Shown here: positions 1-3,744 of the stretch, piece after piece
Numbering within the stretch: position 1 is the first letter of the stretch
Layout: every line of letters starts with the position of its first letter
Assembly (NCBI GenBank): GCA_002454165.1
Contig: DKIG01000040.1
Coordinates: 1 to 5,258 of the forward strand
Direction: 5' to 3'
Origin: Gammaproteobacteria bacterium UBA6724
GTDB lineage: Bacteria; Pseudomonadota; Gammaproteobacteria; Pseudomonadales; Azotimanducaceae
Length of the DNA: 5,258 nucleotides
Notes under the pieces: model-generated
Told to the model about the DNA's origin: nothing
The model's input: only the letters and a program-made list of their open reading frames with translations
Database searches by the model: none
Program-made: the position numbers and the translations under genes

Positions 1-114
1 CAAAGGTATCTGAGCTTATACAGATGTTGGCAAGGAGGCGAGAAGGAAATGGCGGGCACTCGCGCCAATGATCGCACCAATGATCGCGCCAATGATCGCA
101 CCAATGATTCTTAA
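1..114 (+). CDS. Possible 3' end of a plus-strand gene (uncertain frame)
   Basis: Two plus-strand frames are open from the left edge. The frame starting at base 1 runs to TAA at 112-114 and ends in a repeated Arg-Ala-Asn-Asp / Arg-Thr-Asn-Asp tail encoded by the 12-bp repeats. The frame starting at base 3 runs to TGA at 69-71 and reads like an amphipathic helix (KVSELIQMLARRREG), which is typical of a protein C-terminus. At most one can be the end of a real gene entering from the left, and an open stretch this short could be chance. No family is recognised. If real, the gene would converge on the adhesin gene. No T-rich terminator for this direction follows it. Confidence 0.25.
   Translation, partial: QRYLSLYRCWQGGEKEMAGTRANDRTNDRANDRTNDS
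61..108. repeat. Tandem repeat, 4 x 12 bp
   Basis: Four adjacent copies of CGCRCCAATGAT, alternating G and A at the fourth position, so that 61-84 and 85-108 are identical 24-bp copies. On the plus strand the unit reads Arg-Ala/Thr-Asn-Asp. On the minus strand it reads Ala-Ile-Ile-Gly. The exact 24-bp duplication suggests a recent slippage event. Whether the repeat is coding is unresolved. Confidence 0.9.
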
Positions 115-120
115 CAACTG

Positions 121-170
121 AAAAAAAGAACCGACCCTAAACAACCGAAAATACGGTGGTAAGGGTCGGT
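121..170 (-). terminator. Intrinsic terminator, distal of a tandem pair
   Basis: A perfect 9-bp outer stem pairs ACCGACCCT (130-138) with AGGGTCGGT (162-170). Inside it a 7-bp arm with one mismatch (141-147 with 154-160) closes a 6-nt loop. On the minus strand the stem is followed by TCTTTTTTT (121-129), so it terminates leftward transcription. It lies about 70 nt beyond the adhesin stop codon and behind a second terminator. There is no T-run on the plus side, so it is not clearly bidirectional. Confidence 0.85.
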
Positions 171-177
171 GCTAATT

Positions 178-212
178 AAAAACCGCGACGCCGGTCGAAA
201 CCAACGCCGCGG
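178..212 (-). terminator. Intrinsic terminator, proximal of a tandem pair
   Basis: Read on the minus strand, CCGCGGCGUUGGU pairs with ACCGGCGUCGCGG in a continuous 13-bp stem closed by a UUCG tetraloop and followed by UUUUUAAUU. Three of the pairs are G-U wobbles, which become A-C mismatches on the plus strand, so the hairpin is built for the minus-strand RNA. It starts about 30 nt after the adhesin stop codon and should end that transcript. The distal terminator at 121-170 backs it up. Confidence 0.85.
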
Positions 213-241
213 AATTTAAAGGGATAAATCAGTGGACTAAA

Positions 242-2404
242 TTAAAATCCCATGCCGATACCAATACCGACGCTGGTTTCGCCACCAGAACTTGAAACAC
301 CAAATTTAATCAGCCCCTTATCCTGAATACGCAAGGACATACCCAAGGCAATGGCTGATTCACCATCAAACGAGCCAGCACTTACACCCCAACTACCACG
401 GTCGCCATCAGCCACACTGGGAAGATGAGCAAAAGCAATCGCCATGGCGACACCGTTGCGGTTGGTGTCTATGTCATCGGTGTTGGCGGTGATGCCTGCT
501 GCGTTGACGCCGATGGAAGCCGCGTTGGCGCCAATAGCAGTCGCGTTGGTGCCAATAGCAGTCGCGTTGGTGCCGATGCCTGCCGCGTTGGCGGTGATGT
601 CCAGGCCGAGGGCGGCGTCCGCTTCCTCTCTTGTCATTGCCTCAGTTGCAATGGCTTCCATGTTGCTGGTGATGCCAGCGGCGTTGGTGGTGATGCGCCC
701 GTCGAAACCGTCGTGGACTTCTTTCACATTCACGCCGCCGATGGTGACGGAGTGATCATCGCCGCCTATGACGATTTCGTTCTCGCCGGCTTCGGTACCC
801 GCGCCGATGGCGATGCCGTCTGGGCCGGTGACCCTAGCCTCGTTGCCGAGAGCGATACCATTTTCACCTTTGGCTTCCACCGTTGCTTCGGTGCCGATTG
901 CAATAGCGTTGTCGGCAGCATAGGGCACTAAGATAGGATTTTCATCATCATCTTCGCCTTCCTGGAAGATTGCGGCTCCTATCACTGCACCGTCGCCAAT
1001 GGCGATGCCGCCATCTGCTGCGAATTGTCGAGCGCGAAGTTCGGTTTGAATGGCCGTATACATAGCACCAGCAGTAGCAGCAGCTTCAGCAGCATCCACA
1101 AGAGCCTTTATCCTTACCGCTTTCCCTTCTTCTGTCTCATTCACAGGAGGGGTTGTGGCTTCTGCAGCAACTCTTGCAGCAGCTCCGTCTATTGCCGCGG
1201 CCTCCGCTTGGCTCAAGAAAGGAGCAACCGCTGCAGCTACCAGCGTCTCTATCGCAGCCAACCTTGTCACTCTCTCTTCTGGTGTCTCCTCATCATCGGG
1301 GACAGAGTATGTAATTTCTGCAGCAGTCCTGGCTACTCCCTCGGCCATCGCTTTCGGTGCCGCTACCTCGGCAGCGGTATCGGCAGCGGTAGGTTGGTAT
1401 GCAGTAACTGCATCTTCGGCACCTGTAGCGGCGGTGGCAGCGGCAGTAGCGGCAGTGGCGGCGGCAGTAGCGGCGGCGGCGGCAGTAGCAGCGGCGGCGG
1501 CAGCAGCTCTGGCATCAACGTTGGCGGTCAAAATTGCAGCGGGAACCTCTGCCGTAGCGGCTGCTGTTTCAGCAGTTGCGATGGCAGTCGTAGCATCTGT
1601 GACGCCAGTCGTAGCAGTTGCGAGAGCAGTCGTAGCATCTGCGACGCCAGTCGTAGCAGTTGCGACGACAGTCATAGCATCTGTGACGCCAGTCGTAACA
1701 GTTGTGACGGCAAGTACAGCAACGTCCAATAGATCTTGATTAGCTTGTGTACTTGAGGCATCAAATGTTGCTTGAGCCGCAACGACTGCGGCTTCTGCTT
1801 CAGTCAATGCGATCTCTGCTGCGGTCTCTGCTGCAGTCAATGCGGCATCTGCTGCAGTCAATGCGGCATCTGCTGCAGTCAATGCGGTCTGTGCTGTAGT
1901 CGCCACGCCCTCAGCACTAGCCAAACCATCCTTGGCTGTATTAATAGCATTCGCCGCAGCGATGTGATCAGATGTCACGCCTTCTGCAGCTCTAGCAGAG
2001 TCCGCGGCTGTGGTAGCGGCGGAAGCGGCTGTGTCCGCGGCGGTCTTGGCTGTGTCCGCGGCGGTCTTGGCTGTGTCCGCGGCGGTCTTGGCATCTGCCG
2101 AGTCTTTAACATAGCCGTAGTCGGCAGCGGTACGCACTTGTGTACCCTCGCCAATGGCGACACTATTCTGGGCGCGTGCCTCCGCATTACAACCCAATGC
2201 CAATGCTGAATCGCCATCGGCACCGCCCTCCGCCACTGCCTCAGATCCCATATCAGTATCGCAACTCACGGGGGAAGTTGCTGCATGATCGTCGCCAAAG
2301 CTTGACGCCGACAACGCCAACCCGAACACAAGCAGGACACCACCAAGGTACCTTGCTATGATTTTACCCAACGCTACTTCACTCATTTTCTTTGCAGTAT
2401 TCAT
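242..2404 (-). CDS. Trimeric autotransporter adhesin (YadA-like), Ala/Thr-rich
   Basis: Surface adhesin of type Vc secretion, 720 residues. Residues 1 to about 37 are a signal peptide: KK near the start, a hydrophobic core LGGVLLVFGLAL, then small residues. Residues 64-92 hold YadA-head repeats (SALALG, NSVAIG). Residues about 104-460 are an Ala/Thr-rich heptad region. Residues 464-550 resume head repeats (GGIAIG, NAIAIG, NGIALG, DGIAIG, NEIVIG). GGVNVKEV at 557-563 is neck-like. Residues 569-648 are a coiled-coil stalk with the pattern I-x-x-N every seven residues. Residues 649-720 match the YadA anchor (NGVAMAIAFAHLP to a final Gly-Phe), which forms the trimeric 12-strand barrel. ATG at 2404 is preceded by AAAGGGGA with 10 nt spacing; Met7 lacks a site. 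Family membership is firm; the ligand is unknown. Two tandem terminators follow. Confidence 0.93.
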   Translation of the reverse strand: MNTAKKMSEVALGKIIARYLGGVLLVFGLALSASSFGDDHAATSPVSCDTDMGSEAVAEGGADGDSALALGCNAEARAQNSVAIGEGTQVRTAADYGYVKDSADAKTAADTAKTAADTAKTAADTAASAATTAADSARAAEGVTSDHIAAANAINTAKDGLASAEGVATTAQTALTAADAALTAADAALTAAETAAEIALTEAEAAVVAAQATFDASSTQANQDLLDVAVLAVTTVTTGVTDAMTVVATATTGVADATTALATATTGVTDATTAIATAETAAATAEVPAAILTANVDARAAAAAAATAAAAATAAATAATAAATAATGAEDAVTAYQPTAADTAAEVAAPKAMAEGVARTAAEITYSVPDDEETPEERVTRLAAIETLVAAAVAPFLSQAEAAAIDGAAARVAAEATTPPVNETEEGKAVRIKALVDAAEAAATAGAMYTAIQTELRARQFAADGGIAIGDGAVIGAAIFQEGEDDDENPILVPYAADNAIAIGTEATVEAKGENGIALGNEARVTGPDGIAIGAGTEAGENEIVIGGDDHSVTIGGVNVKEVHDGFDGRITTNAAGITSNMEAIATEAMTREEADAALGLDITANAAGIGTNATAIGTNATAIGANAASIGVNAAGITANTDDIDTNRNGVAMAIAFAHLPSVADGDRGSWGVSAGSFDGESAIALGMSLRIQDKGLIKFGVSSSGGETSVGIGIGMGF
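486..590 (-). repeat. 5 x 21-bp tandem repeat encoding adhesin stalk heptads
   Basis: Five consecutive 21-bp units, phased by GCGTTG at 501, 522, 543, 564 and 585. The two units around 531-569 are nearly identical. On the minus strand each encodes one heptad such as I-G-T-N-A-T-A, with Ile at position a and Asn at position d. This is the N@d pattern known from trimeric autotransporter stalks, where the Asn layers hold anions in the trimer core. Confidence 0.85.
1425..1509 (-). repeat. Low-complexity GCN tract encoding poly-Ala/Thr
   Basis: A run built almost only of GGC, GCA, AGC and AGT triplets on the plus strand. It encodes residues about 299-327 of the adhesin, which are nearly all Ala with Thr spaced 3, 4 or 6 residues apart. 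It is prone to slippage in steps of one codon. It also produces long spurious open frames on the plus strand. Confidence 0.75.
1572..1697 (-). repeat. 3 x 42-bp tandem repeat encoding double heptads
   Basis: Three adjacent 42-bp units (1572-1613, 1614-1655, 1656-1697) differ at only a few positions; a decayed fourth copy follows to about 1720. Each encodes a 14-residue double heptad of the type ATTGVTDATTAIAT. Val, Leu or Ile falls at position a and Ala at position d, which fits a left-handed coiled coil with a narrow core. The unit is exactly two heptads, so copy changes keep the coiled-coil phase. Confidence 0.88.
1830..1892 (-). repeat. 3 x 21-bp tandem repeat encoding Ala heptads
   Basis: Units 1830-1850 and 1851-1871 are identical; 1872-1892 differs only at its end. 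Further degenerate copies lie to the left, from about 1797. They encode heptads of the type T-A-A-D-A-A-L in the adhesin's Ala-rich region. Confidence 0.88.
2031..2093 (-). repeat. 3 x 21-bp tandem repeat encoding AKTAADT heptads
   Basis: Units 2031-2051 and 2052-2072 are identical, and 2073-2093 differs in its last base. They encode three exact heptads A-K-T-A-A-D-T at residues about 104-125 of the adhesin, at the start of the Ala/Thr-rich region. Near-identity at synonymous sites points to recent duplication rather than old repeats under protein selection. Confidence 0.9.
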
Positions 2405-2482
2405 CTTGATCTATCCCCTTTGGTTAATTCTCATTCTCTCCAAAACGCATTCTGGCACAACTACGGCACTTAAAGCAATCCT

Positions 2483-2510
2483 ATGATACATATTTTCCAG
2501 GTCTATACAA
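2483..2510 (-). promoter_or_regulatory. Candidate sigma70-type promoter of the adhesin gene
   Basis: On the minus strand TTGTAT (2505-2510) and TATCAT (2483-2488) are separated by 16 nt, which would give a leader of roughly 70 nt. The -10 matches consensus at five of six bases, but the -35 at only three, so the call is tentative. Confidence 0.3.
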
Positions 2511-2550
2511 CAGCAGGAAACAGTGATTCACCAACCCGTCAGTACTTGAG

Positions 2551-2576
2551 TATTGGGCGAGACTATTGGACGAGAC
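2551..2576. repeat. 2 x 13-bp direct repeat
   Basis: TATTGGGCGAGAC (2551-2563) is followed directly by TATTGGACGAGAC (2564-2576), differing at one base. It lies upstream of the adhesin promoter candidate. It could be a simple slippage product; no binding protein can be named. Confidence 0.8.
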
Positions 2577-2697
2577 TATCAAGCCTCTTTTAACCCACTT
2601 GCCCCAGCCATCATCCCGATTTTGCGTAGGCTACCACCTGCCAAGCGGCGAAACTAGCATGTCAAACATCTTCACGCAAGAGATATTTGTGCACATT

Positions 2698-2737
2698 CCC
2701 ATGTAAAAATTAGCCTGCCCATGTAAAAATCAGCCTG
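2698..2737. repeat. 2 x 20-bp direct repeat
   Basis: CCCATGTAAAAATTAGCCTG (2698-2717) is followed directly by CCCATGTAAAAATCAGCCTG (2718-2737), 19 of 20 bases identical. It lies downstream of the SDR gene. Adjacent imperfect repeats of about 20 bp are seen at the ends of IS21-family elements, but no transposase, opposite end or target duplication is visible, so this is only a resemblance. Confidence 0.85.
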
Positions 2738-2798
2738 CAGGGCTTCATTTCTTCCTGGATGGAGACCTATTGCCATGGTAGCCAAGGGCACCGGGGCC

Positions 2799-3518
2799 CT
2801 ATGGTAGTAGCGCGCCACCATCTACATCAATGGTTGTACCGGTCACATAAGGATTGGACATGAGGAAGAGGATGGCGGTTGCAACCTCCTCAGCCGCGCC
2901 AACTCTGCCGAGAAGAAAACTGGTCCCCATCTGGTCCAGCATGGCGGATTTCTGGTCGCCAAAATGATCGTACATCCCAGTGTCAATAATGCCGGGTGCC
3001 ACGACGTTGACCCGTTTCGGTGCCAACTCAGAAGCCAATGCCCGGGTGAAACCCTCCACCGCGCAACCAGTGCAGGAGATAGAAGACATGCCTGGGTTGC
3101 ACTTGCGTGCTGGCGTGCCGCTGACGAAGGTCAATGATCCCTGTTCAGACAAGTGCGGTATGCCCTGTCTCGCCAGGTTGGTATATCCCCAGAATTTGTT
3201 GAAAGCCGCACGAAACTGTTCATCCGATTGCTCCATAAACGGTGCCATAGTCCGATGAGAGCCAGTTGCAGCGGCGACGATATGGTTCATTGTGCCAATC
3301 CGCTTGAACAGGGATTGCAGACCCTCGGCGTCGTGTATGTCTAACTGGCTAAAATGAATATCGGGGTAACTTGCGCTACATGCCTGGACCCGGTCTTTTG
3401 AGCGACCTGCCGCCCAAACCACGGCACCCTCAGCCTGGGCGCCGATAGCCGTGGCAAGCCCTATACCGGATGTACCACCAACCACCAGTAGCTGTTGATT
3501 GTCCAAACTTCCCATCAT
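2799..3518 (-). CDS. SDR-family protein with atypical active site
   Basis: Classical-size short-chain dehydrogenase/reductase, 239 residues, one Rossmann fold. The dinucleotide motif is GGTSGIG (14-20). GR at 38-39 after strand 2 suggests NADP(H). LDIHD carries the cofactor-contacting Asp60, and AAAT (82-85) replaces NNAG. Asn107 and Ser133 (FVSG) sit where the catalytic Asn and Ser are expected. The Tyr-x-x-x-Lys motif is missing: residues 147-151 read I-S-C-T-G, followed by the usual CAVEGFTRAL helix and APG (174-176). Some divergent SDR groups also lack this pair, so the protein may bind cofactor without standard oxidoreductase chemistry. GAGGAGG ends one base before the first ATG (3518) and four before the second (3515), so the second Met is a likely start. 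It diverges from the amidase; the substrate is unknown. Confidence 0.88.
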   Translation of the reverse strand: MMGSLDNQQLLVVGGTSGIGLATAIGAQAEGAVVWAAGRSKDRVQACSASYPDIHFSQLDIHDAEGLQSLFKRIGTMNHIVAAATGSHRTMAPFMEQSDEQFRAAFNKFWGYTNLARQGIPHLSEQGSLTFVSGTPARKCNPGMSSISCTGCAVEGFTRALASELAPKRVNVVAPGIIDTGMYDHFGDQKSAMLDQMGTSFLLGRVGAAEEVATAILFLMSNPYVTGTTIDVDGGALLP

Positions 3519-3534
3519 GCCTCCTCATATTGGT

Positions 3535-3572
3535 TTTCATACGATTGATTTCCATACGATTGATTTCCATAC
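3535..3572. repeat. 15-bp tandem repeat, about 2.5 copies
   Basis: TTTCATACGATTGAT (3535-3549), TTCCATACGATTGAT (3550-3564) and a partial TTCCATAC (3565-3572) lie just upstream of the SDR gene, inside its likely leader. A 15-bp period is not a whole number of 10.5-bp helical turns (about 1.4), so copies would face different sides of the helix. They could be binding sites or slippage products. Confidence 0.85.
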
Positions 3573-3615
3573 AAACAGGCATTCGCCTGAGCTTCGCGAG
3601 CACGACACCTGCATA

Positions 3616-3621
3616 TTTATA
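3616..3621 (-). promoter_or_regulatory. Candidate -10 element for the SDR gene
   Basis: TATAAA on the minus strand, within GGGTATAAATATG, lies about 100 nt upstream of the SDR start. No good -35 is found at 16-18 nt, so this is a weak call. Confidence 0.2.
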
Positions 3622-3627
3622 CCCTTA

Positions 3628-3657
3628 TCCTTGACATGCAAGTCCTTGACATGCAAG
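3628..3657. repeat. Perfect 2 x 15-bp tandem repeat containing TTGACA
   Basis: TCCTTGACATGCAAG occurs at 3628-3642 and again at 3643-3657 without mismatch. Each copy contains a consensus sigma70 -35 hexamer TTGACA (3631-3636 and 3646-3651) on the plus strand. No good -10 follows either at 16-18 nt, so the hexamers may be coincidental or belong to repeated regulator sites. Confidence 0.9.
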
Positions 3658-3667
3658 TCAAACTTGC
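3653..3667. promoter_or_regulatory. Inverted repeat, possible operator
   Basis: GCAAGT (3653-3658) and ACTTGC (3662-3667) form a perfect 6-bp dyad around CAA. It overlaps the end of the 15-bp tandem repeat. In the divergent region between two genes this is a plausible regulator site, but no regulator family can be inferred from it. Confidence 0.4.
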
Positions 3668-3717
3668 GACTGCTATCAAAAATGAAACTCTTGGCATAAT
3701 CTAGTCAATGACAACCA

Positions 3718-3733
3718 TGATATAAATTATATC
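3718..3733 (+). promoter_or_regulatory. Candidate extended -10 promoter overlapped by a palindrome
   Basis: TGATATAAA (3718-3726) fits the extended -10 form TGnTATAAT at all but the last base; no clear -35 lies upstream. The same bases are part of a perfect dyad, GATATAA-A-TTATATC (3719-3733), which would sit across the -10 and start site. Such a position is typical of a repressor operator. The implied leader is only about 12 nt, with the ribosome binding site GGAG at 3734-3737. Confidence 0.4.
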
Positions 3734-3744
3734 GGAGCAACAGC

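Larger units (their letters stand above)
2405..2798. other. Non-coding gap between SDR and adhesin genes
   Basis: About 394 bp without a convincing gene. It holds the adhesin ribosome binding site (AAAGGGGA on the minus strand, 2414-2421), a weak minus-strand promoter candidate, a 2 x 13-bp repeat and a 2 x 20-bp repeat. A hairpin of eight pairs with one bulge (2782-2789 with 2796-2804) overlaps the SDR stop codon but has no T-run. A weaker minus-strand hairpin, AGCC/GGCT at 2732-2744, is followed by GATTTTTA and could be a poor terminator for the SDR transcript. Open frames here are short and lack ribosome binding sites. Confidence 0.7.

Noticed and set aside
61..108. 12-bp repeats as a CRISPR array or plasmid iterons
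   Set aside because: The units are contiguous without spacers, too short for CRISPR repeats, and no replication gene or cas gene is present.
1025..1739. Two long overlapping plus-strand open frames (235 and 229 codons) opposite the adhesin gene
   Set aside because: They translate to Ser/Gly/Cys-rich or Ala/Val-rich low complexity and are open only because the GCN-rich repeats lack stop triplets in several frames. The minus strand has signal peptide, head and anchor.
1425..2095. Resemblance of the Ala/Thr helices to type I fish antifreeze peptides
   Set aside because: Those have an 11-residue Thr period. Here the period is seven, or irregular in the poly-Ala part, and the region sits between adhesin head repeats, so a coiled-coil spacer explains it better.
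1772..2209. Cys-rich plus-strand open frame of 145 codons
   Set aside because: Its Cys-Gly-Ile-Cys-Cys repeats are the complement of the adhesin's 21-bp heptad repeats; it has no supported start and no recognisable domain.
2579..2656. Short minus-strand open stretch reading FRRLAGGSLRKIG and onward
   Set aside because: Only about 24 codons, with its ATG codons deep inside and no ribosome binding site. Another frame over the same bases is also open, so this could be a gene remnant but is not supported.
2782..2804. GC-rich hairpin over the SDR stop codon as an intrinsic terminator
   Set aside because: The stem has a bulge and no T-run follows on either strand, so it is not a convincing intrinsic terminator.
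3499..3699. Plus-strand open frame of 66 codons in the divergent region
   Set aside because: It starts inside the SDR gene, consists largely of translated 15-bp repeats (FHTIDFHTIDFHT, LTCKSLTCKS) and has no credible ribosome binding site.
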